From: Euwallacea fornicatus
Lineage: Eukaryota > Arthropoda > Insecta > Coleoptera > Curculionidae
Reading direction: 5' to 3'
NCBI RefSeq assembly: GCF_040115645.1
Contig: NC_089551.1
Span: forward strand, 2,232,001 to 2,296,000
DNA length: 64,000 nucleotides
The notes under the pieces were generated by a model, which made no database searches, was not told the origin of the DNA, and saw only the letters and a program-made list of their open reading frames with translations. The translations under genes were made by a program, and so were the position numbers. Of this stretch, positions 53,901-61,178 are shown in pieces; the stretch's first letter is position 1, and each line of letters opens with the position of its first letter.

Positions 53901-54861
53901 AGCGGCGATGTCGTGGATTCCATAGTCGAAGCTTTAACGAGATTCTATTGAAACTGAGCTCAAGCTCGCGGGGAGTCGTAAAAAACCTTTTCACAAGATA
54001 CTTTAGTAGATTTTTGGAGAGTAAAATGTTGCTTTTACAGATCAAAAACCGAAGCTTAAGAACCACTATCGGGCGCACAGACTGAGCTTTTGGTTGAACT
54101 TGGTGCCGGACCTGCACAAACCTGGAGGGGATGATGTGCCAGCTTCCCATCACGAACTGACCGACGATGATGAACCCTTACCGAAACTTCCGTCCTTGAA
54201 CCCCAGGAAACTGCCAACCACCGAAACTCCTACAGAATTGAAGACGATCTTCGGTAACGGCTCATCGATATTGGCCACAGTAGCTGACTCCACTGAGAGA
54301 GTTGAAGAACTAGGTAAGAGGATTCTGGGAGCATTAATTTAGAAGCACCGATTTCTTGTCGGTTTAGGTGGCATTAGCACCACCCAGCACCCCATCGAGG
54401 ACGGTTTTGCCGCCTATTCAACGGCCCTCAGCGTCACCATAGCCATCGGCTGCTCCCTTCTCATCCTCAACGTCCTCATATTCGCGGGTGTCTACTACCA
54501 AAGGGACAAGTCTCGCATGAACGAAAACGGGGGGCATCAGCCCAAGAAGAGGAACGAGAACGGGCAAATGCCCAACAACATCTGCGGGGATTTGGAGTCG
54601 AGCATCATCGGCGTCAAGGGAGATCCCGCCACCATCCTGGGCCACCACCACTCGCACCACCAACTGCCGCCCCCCGAATTTGCGGATTTGCCCCAGAACA
54701 ACGCAACGTTGCCCCGACATCAGAAAGTGAGCATGCGCCAAGAAAATCAGCCCTTGTTGAGCACGCACAGTATACAGCTGATCAACACTGGTACTTTGAC
54801 CAAGAAAAACACGCAGCTGAACGCGAAACAGACGAGTACGATGGAAGAACTGCGCGTGTGA
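29811..54861 (+). CDS. Nlg: Neuroligin, C-terminal 712 residues (nine exons, 5' end outside the window)
   Basis: Neuroligins are postsynaptic type I membrane adhesion proteins that bind neurexins through an inactive cholinesterase-like domain. Exons: 29811-29972, 35720-35917, 37699-37959, 38412-38617, 42118-42402, 50071-50222, 51138-51247, 54041-54313, 54368-54861. All junctions are GT-AG and the joined frame is open for 713 codons including TGA. The order is esterase beta strand with VVFIHGE, nucleophile elbow [14 protein letters not shown] in which Gly replaces the catalytic Ser, [19 protein letters not shown], the C-terminal esterase part with [18 protein letters not shown], a Ser/Thr/Pro-rich stalk, one membrane helix, and a short tail ending in LRV. 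The signal peptide and roughly the first 130-180 residues are missing; searches for SEDCLYLN- and GVPYA-like codons upstream found nothing. Which insect paralogue (Nlg1-5) this is cannot be decided here. Confidence 0.95.
30830..31270 (-). mobile_element. Possible very decayed Tc1/mariner-like transposase relic
   Basis: On the minus strand near 30870-30920 a frame reads [19 protein letters not shown], which resembles the RSPDLTPLDFFLWG block of DUF4817-group transposases. Upstream (31040-31270) minus-strand frames are open but show only vague similarity. No terminal repeats were found. Confidence 0.35.
33001..34695 (+). mobile_element. DUF4817-group transposon with long terminal inverted repeats
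   Basis: The left arm (33001-33275) starts ACGGCGCTTGTAAAATGTAT. Its reverse complement recurs at 34487-34695, ending ACAAGCGCCGT; matches continue inward through TTATTTTCGATGTT and GGCAACGGTATACTC. Between the arms the plus strand (33540-34440) encodes [30 protein letters not shown], [20 protein letters not shown] and [21 protein letters not shown] segments of the transposase, broken by stops and indels. Inside the 5.7-kb neuroligin intron. Confidence 0.82.
35720..35917 (+). CDS. Nlg: Neuroligin exon b: degenerate nucleophile elbow
   Basis: The split codon gives ILG-FLN across the junction. The exon carries [18 protein letters not shown], then [20 protein letters not shown]. In active carboxylesterases the elbow is GxSxG; here it is G-H-G-T-G, so the serine is replaced by glycine, a defining neuroligin feature. 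NVT is a possible N-glycosylation site. The donor is gaag|gtacga. Confidence 0.96.
35918..38411 (+). other. Nlg: Neuroligin introns b-c (1.8 kb) and c-d (452 bp), flanking exon c
   Basis: Nothing recognisable in either intron. Antisense frames across exon c at 37845-38156 are shadows. Confidence 0.85.
37699..37959 (+). CDS. Nlg: Neuroligin exon c: esterase domain, middle
   Basis: The acceptor is atttccag. The exon begins with [19 protein letters not shown], one of the most conserved neuroligin stretches. A cysteine pair (HANCSPEL and LLKCLRD) matches the position of a family disulfide. It ends [16 protein letters not shown], with donor cgg|gtgagt in phase 1. Confidence 0.96.
38412..38617 (+). 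CDS. Nlg: Neuroligin exon d: insect-type insert and [14 protein letters not shown]
   Basis: The acceptor is cccttcccag. The first part is a hydrophilic Gly/Ser/Thr-rich segment ([20 protein letters not shown]) with no counterpart that I recall in vertebrate neuroligins. It is followed by [18 protein letters not shown], which aligns with the conserved strand before the gorge region. The exon ends in phase 0 at GAC GTA CAG|gtgagt. An upstream open frame reaching 38291 is intronic read-through. Confidence 0.94.
38618..42117 (+). other. Nlg: Neuroligin intron d-e (3.5 kb)
   Basis: It holds the Tc1 fragment at 40110-40430. The sequence either side shows no gene. Confidence 0.9.
40110..40430 (+). 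mobile_element. Tc1-like transposase C-terminal fragment
   Basis: The plus strand encodes [17 protein letters not shown] and [18 protein letters not shown], the second and third catalytic blocks of a DD34E Tc1-type transposase, followed by a frameshifted match to the end of the protein ([16 protein letters not shown] region). The upstream half is not recognisable. It sits in the 3.5-kb neuroligin intron. Confidence 0.78.
42118..42402 (+). CDS. Nlg: Neuroligin exon e: helical region with TADLHSAEH
   Basis: The acceptor is gctcttttcag and the donor cagcag|gtaaga, both in phase 0. The exon encodes [16 protein letters not shown], then [19 protein letters not shown] and [16 protein letters not shown]. 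In neuroligins this is the helical lobe and the strand leading to the position of the former catalytic histidine. The exon is GC-richer than the flanking introns. Confidence 0.96.
42651..43706 (-). mobile_element. Mariner element, copy 2 (decayed)
   Basis: Same family and orientation as the copies at 16 and 52 kb. The left end contains AAGTACCCGACCTA, the right end TTGGGTACTTCTGGAAC. The minus-strand frame 43241-43489 encodes the mariner N-terminal region ([20 protein letters not shown], then [20 protein letters not shown]). The catalytic part around 42830-43060 is nucleotide-similar to copy 1 but full of stops. It lies in the 7.7-kb neuroligin intron. Confidence 0.83.
47641..47694 (+). repeat. 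Direct repeat, copy 1 (52 bp, partner at 49132)
   Basis: The core TTATTGCTTCCTTTTAT and TCGAATATT are shared with 49132-49183 in the same orientation, with about 8 mismatches over 52 bp. Copy 1 directly precedes the gypsy fragment. Confidence 0.7.
47690..47905 (+). mobile_element. Ty3/gypsy polyprotein fragment (RNase H to integrase hinge)
   Basis: The plus strand encodes [33 protein letters not shown] and [11 protein letters not shown]. This matches the hinge after RNase H in insect Ty3/gypsy elements (W-I-E-x-LQ-x-YDF, ALSRRPC, CxHC). No reverse transcriptase, integrase core or long terminal repeats were seen nearby, so this is an isolated fragment. It lies in the 7.7-kb neuroligin intron. 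Confidence 0.65.
49132..49183 (+). repeat. Direct repeat, copy 2 (52 bp, partner at 47641)
   Basis: It contains TTATTGCTTCCTTTTATG and GTCGAATATTCTGGCAT. It is followed by a run of A, not by gypsy coding sequence. Confidence 0.7.
50071..50222 (+). CDS. Nlg: Neuroligin exon f: [10 protein letters not shown] block
   Basis: The acceptor is ttaattacag, phase 0. The product begins [18 protein letters not shown] and continues with [20 protein letters not shown]. The histidine of IHGEE corresponds to the catalytic-histidine position of cholinesterases and is retained, as in other neuroligins, although the serine is gone. NYT is a possible N-glycosylation sequon. The donor ccgg|gtaagt is in phase 2. 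Confidence 0.96.
51138..51247 (+). CDS. Nlg: Neuroligin exon g: [17 protein letters not shown]
   Basis: A short exon with acceptor acgttttacag and donor ttag|gtgagt. The split codon completes ARTGNPNEQQ across the junction. The exon ends with [19 protein letters not shown], the last conserved part of the globular domain. Confidence 0.95.
51850..52326 (-). mobile_element. Mariner element, copy 3 (short deletion derivative)
   Basis: About 475 bp. The left end GTCCCAGAGGTGCTCGATCT pairs with the right end AGATCGGGTACTTCTGGGAC. Only the parts next to the ends are left: 51970-52110 matches the left part of copies 1 and 2, and 52140-52326 matches the right part of copy 2 (for example ATTGAATCACGTATTGATG). 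Most of the transposase is gone, as in a MITE-type derivative. It lies in the 2.8-kb neuroligin intron. Confidence 0.8.
52743..53443 (-). mobile_element. DUF4817-group transposon remnant with inverted ends
   Basis: The outer left sequence CCGCATAAATTCGTTAAAAA returns inverted at 53425-53443, and ATGGAACCCCATGTATAT (about 52895-52912) returns inverted at about 53358-53376, so both arms are inverted copies of one another with a longer left arm. Between them, 53090-53340 on the minus strand encodes [18 protein letters not shown] and [17 protein letters not shown], the transposase C-terminus, with an earlier frameshifted [15 protein letters not shown] part. It is a short derivative in the last large neuroligin intron. 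Confidence 0.72.
54041..54313 (+). CDS. Nlg: Neuroligin exon h: end of globular domain and stalk
   Basis: The acceptor is gttgcttttacag. It begins [20 protein letters not shown], the conserved end of the extracellular domain, then an acidic and Pro/Thr-rich stalk containing NGSS, a further glycosylation sequon. The donor ctag|gtaaga is followed by an intron of only 54 bp. Confidence 0.95.
54368..54861 (+). CDS. Nlg: Neuroligin exon i: membrane helix and cytoplasmic tail
   Basis: The final coding exon. After a short juxtamembrane part the hydrophobic segment (about 54424-54498) contains [16 protein letters not shown], very close to the membrane helix of vertebrate neuroligins, followed by the stop-transfer YQRDKSR. 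The cytoplasmic tail of roughly 110 residues is rich in Asn, His, Gln and Pro and ends MEELRV before TGA. The last three residues L-R-V fit a class II PDZ ligand (hydrophobic-x-hydrophobic) rather than the class I TRV of vertebrate neuroligins. No vertebrate-type gephyrin motif was recognised. Confidence 0.95.
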
Positions 54862-55007
54862 CAGGAGGACGTATATTTGTGATCTGCGCAAGTGATACGA
54901 CTGTCGTTGCTCAAGCTGAGTCGCGCCGCGTAAAGAAGTTTCTAAAAGCGTTGTGATCCAGTCCATTAACGGGCCCTTAAAATAAGGGATGCAATTATCA
55001 CCCATTT

Positions 55008-55030
55008 AATAAACACCCCTTTCCAATAAA
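55008..55030 (+). promoter_or_regulatory. Neuroligin polyadenylation signals
   Basis: Two AATAAA hexamers, at 55008-55013 and 55025-55030, lie about 150 nt after the neuroligin stop. A third at 55326-55331 could serve a longer 3' UTR. Confidence 0.6.
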
Positions 55031-55499
55031 ATTTTAGTAAATTCCATTTAATTTACAGTGATTTACCTGACGGAGAAACAATGGGCGTGAATTTGTAGAT
55101 AAATTGTAAATATAATCGTACTGTTAAAATAGGCATTAATTAAAGGGTGAATGGATAGTATAAACGACTAAAACAATTTTCGATTTTGAAAAAGCCAGAG
55201 ATGGCCGGTTTCCACTGGCTGCCTCGGAAACAGACACTTTTCAAATTGAAAGCACATTTTTACCTTCCATCTTTGTAATTACGGCGCGAATGACTTGTAC
55301 ATAGTTAGACTAAAATGAAATGTTAAATAAATTATCATAAAAGAGACAAAAGTATTTCATTTCACTACTTTTAGGGCGAACATTTCACAGCGAAAGATGC
55401 ATTTTTCGACAAGATAAAAGCGAAAAACAACAAACAAACATATTTATCTTCATGAATTTCTAGGCGTTTTTGTAGCTTCGGAGCAGCTGTGAGTGACCT

Positions 55500-56130
55500 G
55501 GGAAACAAGGTTAAAAAACCTTTGAGTAACCCGAGCTGACCCCACTGAAGAGTGCTGTTTCCAATTTCGGAAACCGGGCTTAAAGACGTCCTTCTCGTAA
55601 TTTAGAGACATAAATCGGACAAAAATTTCGCGATTTGGAGATAACCCGAATTAACCTAAAAAAGATAATTTAAAAAATTTTGAGTAATCTGAGCCGGCTC
55701 CACTGCGAGGTGTTATTCGCAATTTCGGAAAACGGGCCTGAAGAACATTTTTTGGTAACTAAGGGACACGTAACCCGAATGCAACTTGGAGGTAACCCGC
55801 ACTTACCTAAAAAGCAAAAGCCAAGAACTTCAGGGTAATCTGAGCTGAATCCACTGAGAGCTATTGTGCATAATTTCATAATACCGACTTGAATTTTTTT
55901 TTTATAATTTACAGCTACCCAATCGCGACAGAAATTTGGTGATTTGGACATAACCCTGACTAACCTAAAAAAGGATAATCGAAAACTTCAGGGTAATCTG
56001 AACTGGCCCCACTGAGAGTATTATACGCAATTCTGAGATCCAAACTTTAAGAGGTTTTTTTAACATTAAGAGCCACTTAACCCGTACAAAGTTTCGGCAA
56101 TTTGAAGATAACCCGGACTAACCTAAAAAA
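55500..56130. repeat. Tandem repeat, four units of about 155 bp
   Basis: The landmark GAGTAATCTGAGC...CCACTG recurs at about 55524, 55682, 55834 and 55992 (spacing 158, 152, 158). Each unit also has an ACCCGRACTAACCTAAAAAAG-like block and a CGCAATTTCGGAAA-like block. Units differ by substitutions and small indels. The array lies just beyond the neuroligin 3' end. Confidence 0.85.
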
Positions 56131-56269
56131 GAAAATTCAAGAACTTTTGAAAATTCCGACACATCCATTTTTTTTTCTATAGGGAAGGATAACCTTCATA
56201 GGTACCTCTGCCTGTTAGTCTGCCGACAGTGGTTATGTAGGATTCACCCCACAATGGGTCACCTACCCA

Positions 56270-56345
56270 CTAAAAACCTCTCCTTTTCACCCTGGATCCC
56301 CCCCGAAACCGCCGTTAGGCATTACTTCAGGGGTGGTGGGGGGTG
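56270..56345 (+). repeat. Fragment shared with 28340-28420 (unclassified element)
   Basis: CTCTCCTTTTCACCCTGGAT and CCGAAACCGCCGTTAGG-like blocks match CCTCTTTTCGACCTGAATCC and CCGGAACCGCCACTATG at 28360-28405. It may be a retroelement 3' end, but no coding part was recognised. Confidence 0.4.
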
Positions 56346-56361
56346 AGCGAATCCGACGCAT

Positions 56362-56738
56362 CCCTGAACTAACCTGAACTAACCTTTCTTTAAAAGGATT
56401 GGAGAATGTGCCAATAGACGTATGGGCCTCGCTCAAAGACGGCCACGTTTGCCCATCTAGTGTCTGGTTAACTTCTTTCCAATGTCCCTATCCAACCGAA
56501 CTTCCTCCCTGTTCTCTAATTCCCCTTTAGGCGTTACTCCACGCATTTCCTTTCGGACTTTTGCCTTCGTAATATCTTTGACCCTTTTTGAAATTGCTTC
56601 CCAGTTTTCCCTGTTGCTTGTTAGCAGGTGCTGACACTTTCTTTTGCGATGTTTCGTCCGCATTTGGTATATGCCTCTTGACCTTGGAACCTGAACTAAC
56701 CCGAACTAAACAGAACTAACCAGAACTAACCTGAACAG
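56362..56738. repeat. AACCTGAACT minisatellite clusters
   Basis: The 10-bp motif CCTGAACTAA is repeated head-to-tail at 56362-56384 and, with variants such as CCGAACTAAA and CAGAACTAAC, at 56687-56738. The sequence between is a CT/CCC-rich stretch that resembles 28340-28420. Confidence 0.75.
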
Positions 56739-57395
56739 ACGTTTCAGCCACATGGAAGTAGGGTCTAACTTGGCGAGGGATATCAACAACTTTGGAGAAA
56801 CTCGAGCTGGCCCTTTTATTATATGTTATCATTTATTTAAAAAAAAATGGAAATTATAGTGATCAGAAATGAAAGTATGCCTAACTTCTTACAATACTTT
56901 ACATAACAACAAATAGAAAATTATTAGTTGTCTTCTTGTAAATGCACTTTTTAATGAAATTTTACACCTAAATTTGCCATCACGCATTTTCGCAATAAAC
57001 CAATAAGGAACTGAAACATCGATTACTATAGCCTAATATCACGTCCTTTTTCACATCAAAGTACCTATTAAAAGACTTATTGCACATGAGCATTAGCATT
57101 ATTATGGTAAAATCCAAATTGAGGCTGCGCAGAAATTAATAGCAGAGCTACATCGCTATTGAGCAAATCATTAAAAATACGCTATATAATAAGTATATAA
57201 AGTTTTACATATAACCTAAGATGGAAGTACTTAATGAGCTTAAAGAATCTTAGTTTGAGATAGAAATGTAGTATAAAGTAGAAATTAGATTATATACTTA
57301 GACAGAAGTTTGGCAATTTTTGGCACCAAAAGTCTCGGACCTAAAAACATTACAATCTTATATGCATAGAAATCCTACACATAACATAATCCTAT

Positions 57396-58097
57396 ACAAG
57401 GTGCTCCAGAATGACGGGATCAAACTTCTAGGGATCGTTCCCTGCAACAATAGGAGACATCTGACTGTAACACGCCATGTCCGCAGATACCTCCCTAAGG
57501 CGCTATTGCTTTACGATGCTTTACGACAGTTATGTGCAAAAATAGAGGTTTTGTCGAGGTATTTTATTTATATTCAAGCCGGAACTTTTTAAAAACGTTC
57601 CATTAAACATTCGACAGCAATTGTGCCTGCAAATGATGGTGTGACTGCACACTTTCCTGTTCATGACCGTCAGTTATTAGATCGTCGGTTCGGAGAACAA
57701 TGAATCGACAAAAATGGTCCAGTTCCGTGGCCCCCCTGTACACCCGATTTAACACATTTAGATTTCTTTCTATGGAGAAATGTAAAGTTTCAGGATTATG
57801 ACACAGAGCGACACCTGATTGCGCGAACCATTGCGGCGTTTGAGGTCGTCGGAAACGATCAACAAATTCGCAGGTTTGCAGGAACCATCGTTTAAACAGG
57901 TGCGGTGAAATTCATGGACGACCCACGTGACCAATTACTGCAGTACTAAATTGTGTAAATAAATTAAAATAATACGTAGCAAATTCTAGGGCCACAGCGC
58001 CCTAGGGACACATTTGCGTATTGGTATTCTCATATATCCTCTATTGTTGCACTAAACAATCCCTAGAAGCTTGATCCCGTAGTACTGAAACGCCCTA
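57396..58097 (+). mobile_element. Transposon with about 115-bp inverted repeats and a Tc1/mariner-like transposase tail
   Basis: Left TIR (57396-57510) includes ACGGGATCAAACTTCTAGGG and GCAACAATAG; the same sequence returns inverted at 57985-58097 (CCCTAGAAGCTTGATCCCGT). Both ends lie at TATA, consistent with a TA target. The plus strand at 57593-57955 encodes NDGVTAHFPVHDRQLLDRRF and, after a stop, VPWPPCTPDLTHLDFFLWRN, the C-terminal catalytic block; the first two thirds of the gene are deleted. The right end lies 91 bp beyond the stop of lola module 3. Confidence 0.8.
57563..57568 (-). promoter_or_regulatory. Possible polyadenylation signal for lola module 3, inside a transposon
   Basis: The first canonical AATAAA I find downstream of the 58188 stop on the minus strand lies about 620 nt away, within the 57396-58097 element. 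Variant hexamers closer to the stop cannot be excluded. Confidence 0.25.
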
Positions 58098-58187
58098 TAT
58101 AATAATAGAGAGGAACCTTAAATATTTACAAAAATTTGGCTTTCATATATACTTTGGCACTCAAATTCTTCAGGAAGACTGCTTCGC

Positions 58188-58627
58188 CTAACAATTCATC
58201 AGCGACGTGGTTCTCCTGCTATAACCCCTCCTCGACCCTACAGCCCCTTGAGCCTCGCATTCCCTCCGCACTCTATTAATAATATCCGCCACCAGTTTCT
58301 CCTCTTTAACCCTCTGCTCCTCCCAGTCCAACCCTTTGTCAGCGAACTTCTTCCTGTTGGTGATGAGGGGCGGCGATGTAGGAGCCATTTCACCTTCTGA
58401 CGTTTCGGGCTCCTTCTGCAGCCCCTCCACGAGGTCGGCTTCAGTGCCGTGTCGCGTGGCGTAATGCCCCATGTACCCCTTCCTACTTTTGAAGAAGACG
58501 TTGCAATGCTCGCATTTAAACAGAGGGGATGGGTTCGCGAAGCTGCTAACATGCACTTTGTATTTGTGACGGTACCAGTGGGTTCTGGAAGCTAGAACTT
58601 CGCCGCAACGTTTACATACCACGCTAC
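58188..58627 (-). CDS. lola: lola-type alternative module 3, exon c (two C2H2 fingers)
   Basis: The acceptor is ccacgtttcag. The product begins GSVVCKRCGEVLASRTHWYR, with fingers CKRC-x12-H-KYKV-H and CEHC-x12-H-YATR-H. A long C-terminal tail (about 85 residues) is rich in Glu, Lys and Arg and contains a likely coiled or helical segment EEQRVKEEKLVADIINRV before the stop at 58188. The three exons of the module sum to 254 codons plus stop in one frame. Confidence 0.78.
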
Positions 58628-58680
58628 CTGAAACGTGGTAATATTCCAGCGATTTCGTGGACTGGACGTGGAGTAGTTAC

Positions 58681-58863
58681 CGTTGGATTGGGGCATGTAC
58701 TCCAGAAAATCCCACTTTTTCTTCTCGTAGTTCTCCTCCGCTTTGGACTCCTCATCGGTGAGGAAATGCACCCCAGGTTCCACTGATAACGGCAACAAAG
58801 ACACTTCAGGCTGTTTAGAGATGGAAGGGCTGTCGCAGGTTTCTAATGGGTCAATGGGTTCCA
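58681..58863 (-). CDS. lola: lola-type alternative module 3, exon b (linker)
   Basis: The acceptor is acgtcttacag and the donor aacg|gtaact. It encodes VEPIDPLETCDSPSISKQP and an acidic Lys/Glu-rich stretch ending EYMPQSN. Joining to exon a creates IKVE, a SUMO-acceptor consensus. Reading on without splicing meets a stop after about 30 codons, so the next 53-bp intron is needed to reach the fingers. Confidence 0.72.
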
Positions 58864-58917
58864 CTGTAAGACGTACATTGGTGAATTACACTTAATGTGG
58901 TATACCATGAAAGGTAC

Positions 58918-59061
58918 CTTTTATTTGCTCTAGATTCAGCATGTTGCGGGCTTCTTCAGTTGATATGATGACAGTCTCTTGTTTCTGGGGTATAACGGTT
59001 AATGACGATGGTAGATTGGTGTGATTTTGGTTGTTTTCCTGGGAATAGTCTATGTAGTCGT
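58918..59061 (-). CDS. lola: lola-type alternative module 3, exon a (linker)
   Basis: The acceptor tctgtttcag|AC has the same phase and the same first two bases as exon 61786-61179, which fits splicing from one shared donor. It encodes an acidic, Asn/Gln-rich linker starting after the split codon with DYIDYSQENN and ending EEARNMLNLEQIK, with donor aaag|gtacct. There is no recognised domain. It is followed by a 54-bp intron. Confidence 0.75.
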
Positions 59062-59547
59062 CTGAAACAGAGGGAAAATACCTCCGATTAGAGAAGGAGG
59101 TACACACGGATAAAACTACCTCAAGCGTGGATACCTACTTGCTACAGCAATGAGTAGCTGGACACGTTTACTTATCAAAAAAATGTGTAGGGAATTAAAA
59201 AGACATATCTTAGTTTAGTTGGTCACACCCTGTACAACCGCTATAGGTTGAACGTACATAGGAGCGTAGCGCTCACTTTAACGTGAGCACATCGCTTGAG
59301 TGGGGCACGAGTGTCGCTATAGTACGAAATCGACTAGTTTCTTTTCACAACTAGTTACAAAATGGTAATTTTCACTTCAAAGATAAGTTAACAAATGGGA
59401 CGAGCCGCAACAATGGTTCTACAAATATATCAAGGCTCCGCTGCAATATGTTCAAAATTCATACCATTTTCTAGCGACTCCTTCAGTTTCAATTAATTAA
59501 TTCACAATCTCTTCATCATACAGCAAAATCAGAAAAAACCGTGTAGG

Positions 59548-59665
59548 TATGAAATTCGTTAGGAAATGCGGTTTTGTGTATCGCGTCAGTTATGCGACGT
59601 GGCTTCGCTCCCACCAGAAGTTCCCACTCGTTACACAAAACCATGCAATTCCGAACTGGTTACAT
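59548..59665. repeat. Foldback: imperfect inverted repeat of about 35 bp
   Basis: GAAATGCGGTTTTGTGTA (about 59564-59581) is followed some 50 bp later by its complement TTACACAAAACCATGCAATT. The pairing extends outward to TATGAAATTCG on the left. It is a short foldback element or the paired ends of a very small transposon. Confidence 0.55.
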
Positions 59666-61029
59666 AAATAGCTATTTCTTGACAAGTTTTTTTTGTTAAA
59701 GCACCTATGAGCTGCGTGCGGTAACAAGCCTACATAAAAATATGCAGCTGCTGAATTCACGCAGAACGTACTTAAAGAGCGCATGTGTTAATTGAACACT
59801 TTAACAACCAGCTTCCTGGAAGATTTGGAACAATTTAACGGCCCGTTCGCGTAAGTTACGAGCCATAAATAAACTTATGAAGAAATAACAACTTTAACTA
59901 ATTAGAGGTAGATTATTTATTAATAGAGGAAAATACATATAACTAAATAAACAAACAATTTTATTAATAATCATTTCTTTTAAACTGAACTATATAATGT
60001 ATAATATAATTAATACATAACCTACAAAAACGAGTTATATTTTTATTGTTATTCATTTATAATACAATTTTTATTTGCACCGTAAGTTCGTATATTAATC
60101 CAACAAGGCCACTTTTAAGACAACAAAAACGTACAATCACAAAATTGCGTGAAAATGCTTCTTTCTTATGATAGCACTGTGATAACGTTATTTATTAAAT
60201 TCTTTATCAAAATTTTAGTATGCATTTGTATAACTATAAACAAACAGAGCTCTATTTATCTATAAATGTTAATTGCACTTATATAAGTTCTTAATCCTAG
60301 GAATAGAAAAGCGGGTTTAACCCGGCGCAGGCTGCAAGGGCCGCTTTGTTTTTGGAAGAACTTTGATAGAAAACTGGCCAAAGCCTTAACAAAAACGTTA
60401 AACTAAAAAAAATAGAAAAGAAAAATATCACACAGTGATTCTAAGGTCAGCTATTGCCAAGAACAAGAGGCGGGATATTTGATATCCCCGGTATTTATTT
60501 ATTTACAACAGGATTGGAAAATTAACCTTAAACTCTGTTTAAGAATATAGAATTAATCAACAGAAAAAACAAAAGCTCAGAGCAAAAAAATAAAAATAAA
60601 TAACATGTGTTATACGAACTACATACAGCGGCTCCCAAAGAAAAGAAAACAGAGTTTTGTCCCAACACCTATACACTATTAGCGTTTAACTTAAAATTAA
60701 TAATAATCATAAGTAGAAATTTGTCCTTAAACATTATTGTCTCCCGTCAATGCAGTCCTCAGCTTAAAAATAACCAGAAGAACTTTAGAAATTCACTGGC
60801 TCTAATATAGTAGAAACAACGATAAAGATCTAATATAGAAAATACTATATTGCTTAAACCTACTTAAATTGTTAGTAAACTATCTTTTAACCAGCCAAGA
60901 AGCGTGGTTAATCACATTACCTAAACTAGCCCTACTGTTGTACTTTTTAAAATCGTACCCTAGAAAAGCCGATTTGTTAGGTTCTTCTCCGTTCACAAAC
61001 GGAAGTTTCTAAGCTTTTTGCGCATAGAA

Positions 61030-61035
61030 TTTATT
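61030..61035 (-). promoter_or_regulatory. Polyadenylation signal for the 61179-61786 isoform
   Basis: AATAAA on the minus strand, about 145 nt downstream of the stop of this exon. Confidence 0.5.
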
Positions 61036-61178
61036 GCTGTTGTGGTAGGTTTTTATCATCGACCTCTAAACCGGGACGCCATCTCTGGGCGGCATTGCTG
61101 CAACCCACAAAAAGCTAAAAAACAACCCATAGCACCAAAATCAAATCAACAACAAAAAAAGAGATTCTCTCCCCTCTC

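Larger units (their letters stand above)
50223..54040 (+). other. Nlg: Neuroligin introns f-g (0.9 kb) and g-h (2.8 kb)
   Basis: Intron f-g has no recognisable content. Intron g-h (51248-54040) holds mariner copy 3 and the 52743-53443 transposon remnant. Exon g lies between them at 51138-51247. Confidence 0.85.
59062..61178 (-). other. Sequence between lola modules 2 and 3
   Basis: It contains the 3' UTR of exon 61179-61786, very AT-rich non-coding DNA (59850-60900), the foldback at 59548-59665 and an isolated transposon-end-like CACACCCTGTACAA at about 59225. No finger pair or coding exon was found. Confidence 0.6.

Noticed and set aside
54418..55005. 195-codon open frame on the minus strand
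   Set aside because: It is antisense to the last neuroligin exon, whose plus-strand product matches the family. The long antisense frame follows from GC-rich codon use.
55500..56738. Telomeric (TTAGG)n repeat
   Set aside because: The repeated motif is AACCTGAACT, not TTAGG, and it lies between two genes.
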